DNA of 64,000 bases. Source: Cytophagales bacterium. Lineage in GTDB: Bacteria > Bacteroidota > Bacteroidia > Cytophagales > Cyclobacteriaceae. The DNA is taken from assembly GCA_022360055.1 (NCBI GenBank), contig JAKSDO010000237.1, forward strand, positions 1 through 64,000, written 5' to 3'. The position numbers were made by a program, and so were the translations under genes. Shown one piece after another: positions 8,447 through 19,285 of the stretch (the stretch's first letter is position 1; every line of letters starts with the position of its first letter). Below the pieces are notes generated by a model. That model ran no database searches, was not told the origin of the DNA, and worked only from the letters and a program-made list of their open reading frames with translations.

Positions 8447-9268
8447 ATGCCGTTCCATAAATTGAAATACGCATCATTTTACAAGCCATCCTCATGGCTT
8501 ACCGCTCTTGGGCTGCTATTTATATTTGGCTTTAATACAGAAAAGAACAGGTACCGTCACATAGACCAGGATTGCCTAATTCGCGGAGAGCGCATAGAAT
8601 ATCGCGTTCATTACGGGTTTATCAACGCTGGAGAGGCCGTGATGAAAATCGATGATGTAATCCATTCGATAAACGACAGGCCTTGCTACAAAATCGATGT
8701 ATTTGGCCGAACCAAAGGATTCTTCGACATGATAACCAAAGTTCGCGACAACTGGGGCACCTATTTAGATACATCGGCGATCGTTTCACAAAGGTTTTAT
8801 CAGACAATAAAAGAAGGCAAATATCTGAAAAAAGAGGTCATTGAATTTGATCAGATAAAAAATGTTGCAATTGTTAACAGGCTCGATAAAAAGGACAGCT
8901 CGCTTATCCGGAAAGACAGTATTGCTACAATTGCAAACATGCAGGATATTGTAAGCGGATATTACTATATGCGAACTTTTAATTACGACACGATGAAGGC
9001 CGACCAGATATTTACCGTAACCGGTTTCTTTGACGACACAACATACCATGTGAACGTGAAATTTATAGGAAGAGATAAACTTAAGACCAAAATCGGTGAG
9101 TTTGATACCTTTTTAATTTCCCCAATCATGCCGAAAAACTCTTTCTTCCGAGGAAAAAACCCGATAAAAGCCTGGATCTCCAACGACAAGTTCAGAATAC
9201 CCCTGAAGGTTAAAGCGGAACTTCTGATCGGAGCATTGGAAATCGATATAAGATCTTATGATTTATGA
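8447..9268 (+). CDS. DUF3108 domain protein
   Basis: A 273-residue exported protein with an N-terminal hydrophobic segment (WLTALGLLFIFGF) and a domain that begins IRGERIEYRVHYGFINAGEAV, characteristic of DUF3108 (PF11306). It is rich in beta strands, with the phrase DNWGTYLDTSAIVSQRFYQTI typical of the family. The function is unknown; a periplasmic or outer-envelope location is inferred from the signal-like start. It directly follows the aminopeptidase gene and precedes the two-component pair by 144 bp, a gap with no convincing promoter. Confidence 0.82.
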   Translation: MPFHKLKYASFYKPSSWLTALGLLFIFGFNTEKNRYRHIDQDCLIRGERIEYRVHYGFINAGEAVMKIDDVIHSINDRPCYKIDVFGRTKGFFDMITKVRDNWGTYLDTSAIVSQRFYQTIKEGKYLKKEVIEFDQIKNVAIVNRLDKKDSSLIRKDSIATIANMQDIVSGYYYMRTFNYDTMKADQIFTVTGFFDDTTYHVNVKFIGRDKLKTKIGEFDTFLISPIMPKNSFFRGKNPIKAWISNDKFRIPLKVKAELLIGALEIDIRSYDL

Positions 9269-9412
9269 TTTAATTAAACAATTATTACTTGTAAATTAAG
9301 GTATTGTTATGATATGATGGCAACCTGGTTTTATGTTTAGTTTTTTAACCTTACTTATTAAATTCGCCCGAGTTAATGTAGTTAATTAACCCTAAGTCAA
9401 ATCACGATTAAA

Positions 9413-10102
9413 ATGAGTAGCAACAAAAGCAAGAAAATCCTGGTAGTAGATGATGAAGTGGATATACTTGAATTGCTCAAGTACAATTTGAAGAAGGAGG
9501 GATACAATGTCAAAACTGTTACAAACGGAATAGATGCCATAGAGACCGCCAAAATTTTCTTTCCGGATCTTGTGCTTTTAGACATTATGATGCCGCATCA
9601 GGATGGTGTGGAGACTTGCCGTCAATTGCGAGAATTACCGGAAATGGAAAACACCTTCATCATTTTCCTTACTGCTCGATCGGAGGAATACTCTGAAGTT
9701 GCTGCATTTGACATTGGCGCAGACGACTATATCACCAAGCCGATTAAGCCACGGGCTTTGATGAGTAGAATTGGTGCGATGTTTCGGAGAGGAGAGGTGA
9801 AGAGCAAGGATATCAACCTGATATCCGTAGGTGATCTAACAATTGATAAAACGAGTTATACCATCCTGATCAAGGACAAAAAGATCACCTTACCGAAGAA
9901 GGAATTTCAATTGCTTTACTTTTTGGCACAAAATCCGAATAAAGTTTTTAGCCGGGATGATTTGCTTCAAAATATATGGGGCACTGATGTATATGTACTT
10001 GCCAGAACAGTGGATGTGCATATTCGAAAAGTACGGGAGAAAATTGGCGAAGGATTCATCAGAACAGTTAAAGGTGTAGGCTATAAATTTGAAATGAATT
10101 AA
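9413..10102 (+). CDS. Response regulator, OmpR/PhoB family
   Basis: A 229-residue DNA-binding regulator. The receiver domain has the acidic pair D13/D14, the phospho-acceptor D57 in LVLLDIMMP, a T in FLTARSEE and the lysine of YITKPIKP. A winged-helix output domain follows (LPKKEFQLLYFLAQNPNKVF, then RTVDVHIRKVREKIGEG and VKGVGYKFE). It most resembles the PhoB-like regulators that control phosphate or envelope genes, but the target is not known. The sensor kinase gene starts 8 bp downstream, so the two form a two-component operon. Confidence 0.95.
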   Translation: MSSNKSKKILVVDDEVDILELLKYNLKKEGYNVKTVTNGIDAIETAKIFFPDLVLLDIMMPHQDGVETCRQLRELPEMENTFIIFLTARSEEYSEVAAFDIGADDYITKPIKPRALMSRIGAMFRRGEVKSKDINLISVGDLTIDKTSYTILIKDKKITLPKKEFQLLYFLAQNPNKVFSRDDLLQNIWGTDVYVLARTVDVHIRKVREKIGEGFIRTVKGVGYKFEMN

Positions 10103-10110
10103 ATTGGTGC

Positions 10111-11175
10111 ATGCTTTCTAATTCGAAGAGCGTTGCATTATTAATTGCTGCAGCTGTATCCATAATTACTACCTCATTCCTTTCTTTAGTGAATGGAGTC
10201 CCTGCGGGTGGACTTATTGTTGTATTTGTACTTTCATTCTCTTCGACCTATATCCTGACATATTTCACCGTCGATGTATTCATTTTTGGTCAGATAGAAA
10301 AAATCAACAACCGGATAACCAGAATGAAGGCCGAAGATTTTTCCTTTGTCGAAGAAGACAACAAAGCGGCATCGGGGAATCCGCTTACTAAAATAAATAG
10401 GGAAATACTTACCTATGCAAGAACCAAACAACAGGAAATAGACGAGCTGAGAAAAGCAGAAAGCTTTAGAAGAGAGTTTATTGCAGATATATCTCACGAA
10501 TTAAAAACTCCAATATTTGCAGCTCAGGGATTTGTACATACGTTGCTCGACGGGGCGGTCAAGGATAAAAATGTGAGAAATAAATTTCTCAAAAAAGCAG
10601 CGAAAAGCCTTGACGGACTCGACAGGATCGTTCAGGATCTACTTACAATATCACAGGTAGAAACCGGCGTAATAAAAATGGAATTGGAAAATTTCAACAT
10701 CAACGAGCTCATCCAGGAAGTTTATGACCAATTTGAAGGAAAAGCGGAAAAAAAAGATATCGAGTTAAAATTCGATGATTTCTGCCCCACCGATCTATAC
10801 GTTTTTGCTGATCGACATAAAATATTCCAGGTAATACTCAATCTGGTTTCAAACTCAATAAAATACCGAAAAGAAGAACAAACCTTTGTAATTGCAAGTC
10901 TTGTCGAACACGAAAGGGAAGTCGAAGTTATCTTGAAAGATAACGGAATCGGCATCTCAGAAAAGCATATTGCCAGAATATTCGAACGCTTCTACAGAAT
11001 TGACAAGAGCAGGTCCCGTGAAAAGGGAGGAACGGGCTTAGGACTTTCCATCGTCAAACATATTTTGGAAGCTCATCAAAGCCACATCATGGTTCAAAGC
11101 AAACAAAATCAAGGGTCTGAGTTCAGCTTCAAACTCCAAAAGGGTCGTCCCTACAACTGGTCCAGAGAGGGATAG
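10111..11175 (+). CDS. Sensor histidine kinase, PhoR-like
   Basis: A 354-residue membrane kinase. Two N-terminal transmembrane helices (residues about 7-28 and 33-55) enclose almost no periplasmic loop, so the signal is probably sensed in the membrane or through a partner. A short HAMP-like or coiled linker leads to the dimerisation/phospho-acceptor box FIADISHELKTP with H129. The ATPase domain shows the N box (LNLVSNSIKYRK), G1 (LKDNGIGIS), F box (IFERFYRID) and G2 (GGTGLGLSIVKHI). It should phosphorylate the regulator encoded just upstream. The lack of a sizeable sensor domain is notable. Confidence 0.94.
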   Translation: MLSNSKSVALLIAAAVSIITTSFLSLVNGVPAGGLIVVFVLSFSSTYILTYFTVDVFIFGQIEKINNRITRMKAEDFSFVEEDNKAASGNPLTKINREILTYARTKQQEIDELRKAESFRREFIADISHELKTPIFAAQGFVHTLLDGAVKDKNVRNKFLKKAAKSLDGLDRIVQDLLTISQVETGVIKMELENFNINELIQEVYDQFEGKAEKKDIELKFDDFCPTDLYVFADRHKIFQVILNLVSNSIKYRKEEQTFVIASLVEHEREVEVILKDNGIGISEKHIARIFERFYRIDKSRSREKGGTGLGLSIVKHILEAHQSHIMVQSKQNQGSEFSFKLQKGRPYNWSREG

Positions 11176-11205
11176 GCAGTACGCTTCAATGAAGTTTAAA
11201 AAGCC

Positions 11206-11310
11206 TTACTTTTCCTTAAACGTCTTTTCAATATACAAAGAAACTGTATAACCTACTCCTATCGCCATTGTCAGCGCTATCAGAAAAAATGAAGTCAATA
11301 AAAATAACAT
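11206..11310 (-). CDS. Possible small single-pass membrane protein (34 aa)
   Basis: In the 295-bp gap between the kinase and the pseudouridine synthase, the minus strand holds an ATG-to-TAA frame of 34 codons. It predicts a hydrophobic segment of about 25 residues (LFLLTSFFLIALTMAIGVGY then TVSLYIE) followed by a basic tail TFKEK, a plausible single-pass membrane peptide with its positive end in the cytoplasm. An in-frame stop two codons before the ATG fixes the start. No strong ribosome-binding site or exact -7 box is visible upstream. It could be chance; the composition is the only support. The rest of the gap is AT-rich and holds nothing I recognise. Confidence 0.35.
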   Translation of the reverse strand: MLFLLTSFFLIALTMAIGVGYTVSLYIEKTFKEK

Positions 11311-11470
11311 TGGTCAACTTTTTTTATGTAAATATGCAGGAATTAATTATGAATGAAATGCCTGAAATATTTTATAACTCATCTATGTAATGTTTAACTA
11401 AAAATACAAAAATTGTAAAATACTGATATACAATTATATAAATCTTAGATATTGAAGTATTGATTTATCA

Positions 11471-12187
11471 ATGAAAAGAGCTGTATTTGAAGAATGGGTG
11501 ATTCATGAATGTGCTGATTATTTGGCAATCAATAAACCTCCCGGGCTTGCCACCCTAGAAGACAGGGCACATGGGGCGCATATGCTGTCCATTGCAAAAA
11601 CATTTTACAAAGATATTCAGGTATGTCATAGGTTAGATAAGGATACGTCCGGTGTATTGGTTTTTGCCAAAAATAACGATGCCTACAGGAACCTCGCGGT
11701 TCAATTTCAGGAAAGAAAAGTCGATAAAATCTATCATGCGGTCGTCGACGGTTCCACGGAATTCCATAATTATTTGCTCGATGTGCCTCTTATCGAAAAA
11801 GGTCATGGAACAGTAAAATGGGATGCCAAACATGGGAAGGATTCGAAAACCTATATTTCAACCATAAGTAATTTCCAATCATTCTCCCTACTGGAATGCA
11901 AACCGTGCTCAGGAAGAAGGCATCAGATAAGAGTTCATTTAAAATATTTGAATCATTCTATTATAGGAGATAAAAAATACGACGGCCGGGAAATTTATCT
12001 CTCACAGATTAAGAAAAAATATAAATCTGCCGGAAACACGAAGCGGCCCATAATAAAAAGGATGGCCTTACATGCTTTTTCGATCAGTTTTAGGAATATG
12101 GAAAATGAGGCTTTATATATTGAAGCAGCATATCCAAAGGACTTTGAAATCCTGTTAAAACAACTAAATAAGTATTGCGCAAGATAA
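11471..12187 (+). CDS. RluA-family pseudouridine synthase
   Basis: A 238-residue RNA-modifying enzyme that should isomerise uridine to pseudouridine in rRNA or tRNA. The catalytic motif VCHRLDKDTSGVLVFAKN carries the nucleophilic aspartate D56, and the C-terminal LLECKPCSGRRHQIRVHLKY block binds the target base. There is no N-terminal S4 domain, which resembles RluA/TruC-type members more than RluC/D. The target position cannot be assigned. It converges on the outer-membrane protein gene with 13 bp between stops. Confidence 0.92.
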   Translation: MKRAVFEEWVIHECADYLAINKPPGLATLEDRAHGAHMLSIAKTFYKDIQVCHRLDKDTSGVLVFAKNNDAYRNLAVQFQERKVDKIYHAVVDGSTEFHNYLLDVPLIEKGHGTVKWDAKHGKDSKTYISTISNFQSFSLLECKPCSGRRHQIRVHLKYLNHSIIGDKKYDGREIYLSQIKKKYKSAGNTKRPIIKRMALHAFSISFRNMENEALYIEAAYPKDFEILLKQLNKYCAR

Positions 12188-12200
12188 GTCGTATGGAAAA

Positions 12201-12770
12201 TTAGAATCCTCCGGCTATGCCAACACGCAATACCCATGGGCTGTTGTAAGGGAATCTATATACTCCGCTTTTGTTAAAACCGTCATAGGAAAAGTTATAC
12301 ATTGCAGTGATGAAAAATGCGGCTTTATTCCCAATAGGCTGTGAAATGCCACCGCCAGCCATAAATGAATCAAAGCTCGTACGGCCGCCGGAACCATCCA
12401 AATAAAGGGCATCATAATTTAAGTGCTCATATTCTGCCTGAAGATATACCGGACCATATAACATAAACCGGGCAAATCCCCCGATTCCAAGATCGTGCCC
12501 CTTGTATCTTTCGGTTTCAAAATTGACGTTGATGTACTCAAAAGTAGTGTATTGATACATCAGGCGCATACCTACAGAAAGCCTGTCGGTTAGCCGGTAT
12601 CCTACAATGGGAGATACATTTATAAATGTGTAGCTGCCAAATCCGGCGCCCAATCCACCTCCGACAAATACCCGATCCAAAAAATTGGATTGTCGTTGCT
12701 GCTCTTGGGCGCTAACACTTGTGATGGTAATCAGTAAGAATGCAAGTACACAGAGTTTTAGATGCTTCAT
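12201..12770 (-). CDS. Predicted outer-membrane beta-barrel protein
   Basis: A 189-residue protein with a clear signal peptide (MKHLKLCVLAFLLITITSVSA, cut after SVSA-Q) and a body of alternating hydrophobic and polar residues rich in G, Y and F, such as VFVGGGLGAGFGSYTF and VYLQAEYEHLNYDALYL. It ends in a phenylalanine (VGIAGGF), the usual terminal residue of barrels inserted by BamA. It looks like a small eight-stranded porin-like barrel. The specific role is unknown. The next gene upstream (DivIC/FtsB-like) is 46 bp away in the same direction. Confidence 0.78.
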   Translation of the reverse strand: MKHLKLCVLAFLLITITSVSAQEQQRQSNFLDRVFVGGGLGAGFGSYTFINVSPIVGYRLTDRLSVGMRLMYQYTTFEYINVNFETERYKGHDLGIGGFARFMLYGPVYLQAEYEHLNYDALYLDGSGGRTSFDSFMAGGGISQPIGNKAAFFITAMYNFSYDGFNKSGVYRFPYNSPWVLRVGIAGGF

Positions 12771-12816
12771 TTTGGTCGAATAGAATTTTGAAAATCAAAT
12801 ACAATCGCGGAAACGG

Positions 12817-13110
12817 TTACTCTTCGTCAACTAGAACGTACAAATCCTCAGATTCTTTTTTCATGAGGTATTTCTCCCGGGCAAATTTTTCCAGCGCATC
12901 GGAATCGGTTAATAATTGCTCCCTTTCATTTTTTACTTCCTCGATCTTCTTCAAGTAAAACTCCTTTTCATTTTCCAGCGAATTAAGCTGATTGCTCAAT
13001 TTATATTGGGTATATAAATCATTGGAATCAAGAAATAACATCCAGAATAGAAATAATAATCCTGTAATTAAGTAGAAATTCTTTGTAATTTTTGGAAGCT
13101 TTTTAATCAT
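12817..13110 (-). CDS. Septum formation initiator family protein (DivIC/FtsB-like)
   Basis: About 97 residues: a short cytoplasmic N-terminus (MIKKLPKITKNF), one membrane helix (YLITGLLFLFWMLFLDS), then a periplasmic coiled coil (LSNQLNSLENEKEFYLKKIEEV) and the family ending FAREKYLMKKESEDLYVLVDE. FtsB/DivIC proteins join FtsL and FtsQ in the divisome. The frame also has ATGs at 13113 and 13128; the start chosen gives the basic end directly before the helix. Its position just downstream of eno matches the eno-ftsB neighbourhood of many bacteria, though here a terminator lies between them. Confidence 0.85.
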   Translation of the reverse strand: MIKKLPKITKNFYLITGLLFLFWMLFLDSNDLYTQYKLSNQLNSLENEKEFYLKKIEEVKNEREQLLTDSDALEKFAREKYLMKKESEDLYVLVDEE

Positions 13111-13183
13111 CATTAATGTAATTACCAATCAAATTACGCATTTATACTTAAAGAATACAAATCGACCTGTTTATTATTTGATC

Positions 13184-13219
13184 AACAAAAAAGCCATACC
13201 CTTTTATGAGCATGGCTTT
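13184..13219 (-). terminator. Rho-independent terminator after eno
   Basis: On the minus strand AAAGCCAT and ATGGCTTT pair across a 14-base loop, followed by a run of T (the A-run at 13184-13190 on the plus strand). It lies about 22 bp past the eno stop. Confidence 0.75.
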
Positions 13220-13240
13220 ATGATATGATCAAAAAGATTC

Positions 13241-15632
<2,392 letters not shown>

Positions 15633-15656
15633 TTTAGTATGTTTTTAGAAGTAGCG

Positions 15657-15687
15657 CAAATTAAATTATTATCTGTTACTTATACAA
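15657..15687 (-). promoter_or_regulatory. Putative promoter for carA-eno
   Basis: On the minus strand a TTG (15685-15687) is followed after 20 bp by TTAATTTG (15657-15664), one base off the TAnnTTTG consensus. It lies about 25 bp before the carA ATG and past the rplQ terminator of the preceding transcription unit. Confidence 0.4.
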
Positions 15688-15731
15688 GGCAAGCGCTTAG
15701 TATGCGATTGACATAGATAAGAATTAACCGT

Positions 15732-15770
15732 AAAAAAATAGGGATTAAACAATTGCTTAATCCCTATTTT
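15732..15770 (-). terminator. Rho-independent terminator of the ribosomal protein cluster
   Basis: AAAATAGGGATTAA pairs perfectly (14 bp) with TTAATCCCTATTTT across an 8-base loop. On the minus strand it is followed by a T-run of seven. It sits 23 bp past the rplQ stop and ends the long S10-spc-alpha transcription unit. Confidence 0.85.
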
Positions 15771-15792
15771 AAATGATCTATTCATATATCTT

Positions 15793-16458
15793 TTATTCCT
15801 TTTTCGGGTCTTTCTCCTGCTCTGCTTCAGGTTCCGATTCTTCTTCGGGGGATTCAGCGCTTTCCCCTTCGGCTTTTACCTCCTCGCCTTCCGCTGTCGG
15901 TTCTTCCGCGACCTCGGCTTTTTCCTCTTGCTCTTCTATGACCTCTGCAGTTTCAACTTCTTCCACGACCTCGGCCACCTGCTCTTCCGCTTTCGTTTCT
16001 ACTTTTTCCTGAGCGGAAGGAGTCGCCCCGGATGATTTCTTACCTCTTCTGCTTCTCCTGGTCTTAGCTTTTTTAGGCTCTTTATCGGCCAGAAGTAATT
16101 CGTTATAGTCGACAAGCTCCATGATGCACATTTCGGCGTTATCACCAAGTCTGCTCCCCGTCTTAATTATCCTGGTATATCCCCCAGGTCGCTCATTGAC
16201 TTTTTCGGAAATCTCATCAAAAAGGATCTTTACAGATTCCTTATCCTGAAGGTATGAAAAAACAACCCGGCGATTATGCGTGGAGTCTGTTTTTGATTTT
16301 GTAATTAACGGTTCTACATAACCCCTCAACGCCTTTGCTTTAGCAACGGTTGTTGAGATTCGCTTGTGCAATATTAATGAAGAAGCCATATTAGACAGCA
16401 TAGCTTTCCTGTGCGACGCTGTTCTTCCAAGATGATTAACTCTTTTACCGTGTCTCAT
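15793..16458 (-). CDS. rplQ: 50S ribosomal protein L17 with long acidic C-terminal tail
   Basis: L17 binds 23S rRNA near the exit tunnel of the large subunit. Residues 1 to about 120 form the normal domain ([20 protein letters not shown] through [21 protein letters not shown]). After a short basic hinge ([13 protein letters not shown]) comes a tail of about 80 residues made almost only of E, A, V, P and K. Total length is 221 against about 120-160 in most bacteria. Such tails occur in Bacteroidota L17, but this one is long. Its role is unknown. It is the last gene of the alpha cluster. Confidence 0.96.
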   Translation of the reverse strand: MRHGKRVNHLGRTASHRKAMLSNMASSLILHKRISTTVAKAKALRGYVEPLITKSKTDSTHNRRVVFSYLQDKESVKILFDEISEKVNERPGGYTRIIKTGSRLGDNAEMCIMELVDYNELLLADKEPKKAKTRRSRRGKKSSGATPSAQEKVETKAEEQVAEVVEEVETAEVIEEQEEKAEVAEEPTAEGEEVKAEGESAESPEEESEPEAEQEKDPKKE

Positions 16459-16464
16459 TTTAAT

Positions 16465-17454
16465 TTATTCTTCATCAAGTTTATACTTGGACAAATCCAT
16501 GCCGAAAGTCAGATTTTTTTCGGCAACCAACTGCTCCAATTCGGCCAAAGATTTTTTGCCAAAATTTCTGAATTTCATCATATCGGAAATCTCCAACCTT
16601 ACCAGATCGCCTAAAGACTTCACGTCAGCAGCCTTTAAGCAATTATAGGCCCTGACTGAAAGATCCAGATCATTGAGAGGTGTTTTGAGCAATTTCCTCA
16701 TATGAAGCATTTCTTCATCAACAGCTTCCGGCTCACGTAAATCGGCAGATTCCAGGATCATTGTCTGGTCGCTGAACAACATAAAGTGCTGAATAAGAAT
16801 ATTGGCAGCTCCTTTAAGCGCATTCTCAGGGTGAATAGAACCATCGGTTTCTATATCTATTATTAGCTGCTCGTAGTCTGTTTTTTGCTCCACCCTCGTA
16901 TTCTCAATGTTATATTTTACATTTTTGACCGGAGTGAAAATTGCATCAATCGGAATATATCCAAATATCTGCTCTGTCGGCTTATTTTCTTCAGCCGGGA
17001 CATATCCCCTGCCTTTCTCAACAGTTAGCTCTATCTCAAAATCAGCTTTTTCATCAAGCGTACAAATTACCAGATCGGGATTCAAAATCTCAAAAGAAGA
17101 GGTGAAATTGGAAATATCTCCGGCAGTAAACCGTGTTTGACCTTTAATTGGTATTACGATTTTATTATCTACGCTTTCAGAAACCTTTTTAAATCTTACC
17201 ATTTTAAGATTCAATATAATTTCGGAAACATCTTCTACTACTCCCTCTACCGTTGAAAATTCATGTAATACCCCCGGAACCTTTATTCCTGTGATGGCAT
17301 ACCCCTCTAGGGAAGAAAGCAATATTCTTCGCAGCGCATTGCCTATTGTAACTCCAAAACCAGGCTCTAACGGCTTAAAAGTGAACAATCCGTGAAAATC
17401 ATCCGCTTTTTCCATTGTTACCTTTTCAGGCATTTGAAATGCTAATATTGACAT
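16465..17454 (-). CDS. rpoA: DNA-directed RNA polymerase subunit alpha
   Basis: The alpha subunit dimerises to assemble RNA polymerase and contacts activators and UP elements. The 329-residue protein has the N-terminal dimerisation domain ([24 protein letters not shown]) and a C-terminal domain of two helix-hairpin-helix units ([33 protein letters not shown]). It is of normal length and sits between rpsD and rplQ as in other bacteria. Confidence 0.98.
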   Translation of the reverse strand: MSILAFQMPEKVTMEKADDFHGLFTFKPLEPGFGVTIGNALRRILLSSLEGYAITGIKVPGVLHEFSTVEGVVEDVSEIILNLKMVRFKKVSESVDNKIVIPIKGQTRFTAGDISNFTSSFEILNPDLVICTLDEKADFEIELTVEKGRGYVPAEENKPTEQIFGYIPIDAIFTPVKNVKYNIENTRVEQKTDYEQLIIDIETDGSIHPENALKGAANILIQHFMLFSDQTMILESADLREPEAVDEEMLHMRKLLKTPLNDLDLSVRAYNCLKAADVKSLGDLVRLEISDMMKFRNFGKKSLAELEQLVAEKNLTFGMDLSKYKLDEE

Positions 17455-17494
17455 ATTTATCTGGTCTTAATTATAGCTTATGAGTAAGTATTTT

Positions 17495-18100
17495 TTACTT
17501 AGAGTAAAGTTCAACGATTAATTGTTCCTGGATATTTTCCGGGATTTCTTCCCGCTCAGGCAGATTGATCATTTTGCCAGACATCTCATTATTATCCCAT
17601 TCTAGCCATGGGTATTTCTGAGACCTGTTTCCGGCAAGACTATTTACAACCACTTCAAGCGATTTTGATTTTTCTCTTACCGATACAATGTCCCCTGTTT
17701 TAAGTGTAAACGATGGAATATTAACCACCTCGCCATTTACGAGAATATGCTTGTGCAGTACGAATTGCCTGGCTCCCCGACGGGTAGGGGATATCCCAAA
17801 GCGAAAAACCACATTGTCCAATCTTGACTCAAGCAATTGCAACAATACTTCGCCGGTAATACCACTTTTCCTGGAAGCCTTACGGAATAAATTTGCAAAT
17901 TGCCTTTCCAATACACCGTAAGTATATTTTGCTTTCTGCTTTTCATTCAATTGAATCGCATATTCAGACTGCTTTTTGCGCCTCCCTCGACCGTGCTGTC
18001 CCGGTCCGTAAGGCTTTTTCTGAACCGCATTGCTTGGCCCAAAAATCGGGTCATTAAACTTTCTGGCTATTTTTGCCTTGGGTCCTCTATACCTTGCCAT
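17495..18100 (-). CDS. rpsD: 30S ribosomal protein S4
   Basis: S4 is a primary 16S rRNA binder that starts assembly of the small-subunit body and, in many bacteria, represses the alpha operon. The 201-residue protein has the N-terminal S4 domain ([16 protein letters not shown]) and the S4 RNA-binding fold ([32 protein letters not shown]). The N-terminus has no zinc-binding cysteine cluster, so it is the zinc-free form. Confidence 0.97.
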   Translation of the reverse strand: MARYRGPKAKIARKFNDPIFGPSNAVQKKPYGPGQHGRGRRKKQSEYAIQLNEKQKAKYTYGVLERQFANLFRKASRKSGITGEVLLQLLESRLDNVVFRFGISPTRRGARQFVLHKHILVNGEVVNIPSFTLKTGDIVSVREKSKSLEVVVNSLAGNRSQKYPWLEWDNNEMSGKMINLPEREEIPENIQEQLIVELYSK

Positions 18101-18121
18101 ATTCTATGCTCTATATTTCTT

Positions 18122-18514
18122 TTAAACTCTTCTTCTTTTTGGAGGTCTGCAACCATTATGCGGCAACGGGGTGACATCCGTGATGGTAGTAACTTCAATG
18201 CCGGTATTCTGAATCGTCCTGATGGCCGATTCTCGCCCTGCCCCAGGTCCTTTTACAAAAACCTCGACCTTTCTCAGTCCCAGGTCGTAGGCTTTCTGGG
18301 CGCAATTTTCAGCGGCCATCTGTGCTGCATAAGGCGTATTCTTCTTGGATCCTTTGAACCCCATTTTTCCTGCCGATCCCCATGAGATAACCTGCCCGAC
18401 AGAATTGGTCATGGAAATAATGATATTGTTAAATGAAGCCCTGATGTGTGCCTGTCCTACCGACTCAACATTTACCACCCGCTTCTTGGCTTTGTCTTTT
18501 CTTTTTTGCGCCAT
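18122..18514 (-). CDS. rpsK: 30S ribosomal protein S11
   Basis: S11 lies on the 30S platform near the mRNA exit. The 130-residue protein shows the family core [30 protein letters not shown]-like [20 protein letters not shown], and the conserved C-terminus [20 protein letters not shown]. It is closely spaced between rpsM and rpsD. Confidence 0.97.
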   Translation of the reverse strand: MAQKRKDKAKKRVVNVESVGQAHIRASFNNIIISMTNSVGQVISWGSAGKMGFKGSKKNTPYAAQMAAENCAQKAYDLGLRKVEVFVKGPGAGRESAIRTIQNTGIEVTTITDVTPLPHNGCRPPKRRRV

Positions 18515-18526
18515 AATCCTTATCTA

Positions 18527-18904
18527 TTATTTAACAGCCTTTTTCTTGTTGGCTACCGTTTTTCTTTTGCCTTTTCTCGTCCTGGAATTGTTTTTTGTGT
18601 GCTGGCCTCGTACAGGCAATCCTCTTCGATGTCTTAATCCCCTGTAGCATCCGATATCCAATAAACGCTTAATGCTTAGCTGAATCTCCGATTTTAATAC
18701 ACCTTCTACTTTGAAGTTATCCGCTATGATCGACCTGATTTTATTCGATTCTTCATCAGACCAGTCTTTTACTTTTTTATCTCTGCTGATCTCAGCCTTG
18801 TCGAGTATTTTTTGAGCGGAACTCTTACCAACGCCAAAAATGTAAGTTAACGCTATCTCTCCCCTTTTATTATCGGGAATATCAACTCCTGAAATTCTAG
18901 CCAT
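18527..18904 (-). CDS. rpsM: 30S ribosomal protein S13
   Basis: S13 sits in the head of the 30S subunit and contacts the P-site tRNA and the large subunit through bridge B1. The 125-residue protein begins [20 protein letters not shown], has the helix-hairpin-helix region [15 protein letters not shown], and the conserved block [19 protein letters not shown] before a basic tail. Confidence 0.97.
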   Translation of the reverse strand: MARISGVDIPDNKRGEIALTYIFGVGKSSAQKILDKAEISRDKKVKDWSDEESNKIRSIIADNFKVEGVLKSEIQLSIKRLLDIGCYRGLRHRRGLPVRGQHTKNNSRTRKGKRKTVANKKKAVK

Positions 18905-18906
18905 AA

Positions 18907-19023
18907 TTATCCTTGCCTTTGTTTAAACCTGGGATTCTTTTTGTTGATTATGTAAACTTTTCCTTTTCGCCTCACAATCTTACAATCACTGCTTCTTTTT
19001 TTAACAGATGCTCTAACTTTCAT
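18907..19023 (-). CDS. rpmJ: 50S ribosomal protein L36 (zinc-free form)
   Basis: A 38-residue protein, [20 protein letters not shown] through NPRFKQRQG, between infA and rpsM as expected. L36 binds 23S rRNA near the peptidyl-transferase region. Canonical L36 has a zinc knuckle of three cysteines and a histidine. Here only C14 remains; the other positions are S11, N27 and F33, so it cannot bind zinc. This replacement is usual for 'C-minus' L36 paralogues. The gene runs from the ATG at 19023 to a TAA at 18907. Confidence 0.95.
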   Translation of the reverse strand: MKVRASVKKRSSDCKIVRRKGKVYIINKKNPRFKQRQG

Positions 19024-19032
19024 CAGTAAAAT

Positions 19033-19251
19033 CTATTTATATCTGTAAACTATTCGACCTTTGGTAAGATCATAGGGTGACATTTCAAGTTTTACCTTGT
19101 CACCAGGTAAGATCTTAATATAATTCATTCTCATCTTACCGGATATATGAGCCACGACCATATGTCCGTTTTCAAGTTCCACTCGAAACATCGCATTCGA
19201 CAATGCTTCGACAATGGTACCATCTTGCTCGATTGAAGTTTGCTTAGCCAT
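19033..19251 (-). CDS. infA: Translation initiation factor IF-1
   Basis: IF-1 occupies the A site during initiation and helps IF-2 and IF-3. The 72-residue protein is a single OB fold with the conserved [39 protein letters not shown] and [12 protein letters not shown]-like [16 protein letters not shown] segments. It follows secY directly; the map (methionine aminopeptidase) gene often found between secY and infA is absent here. Confidence 0.97.
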   Translation of the reverse strand: MAKQTSIEQDGTIVEALSNAMFRVELENGHMVVAHISGKMRMNYIKILPGDKVKLEMSPYDLTKGRIVYRYK

Positions 19252-19285
19252 ATAAATTATCTCTTATTCAAATATTTCTTCAATC

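Noticed and set aside
9269-9412. Promoter before the response regulator
   Set aside because: TATGTTTA resembles the -7 box but lacks the final G, and no TTG is at the right distance. Not strong enough to annotate.
15773-16012. Serine-rich reading frame on the plus strand
   Set aside because: It is the reverse complement of the Glu/Ala-rich tail of L17; the composition is a by-product of the tail's codons.
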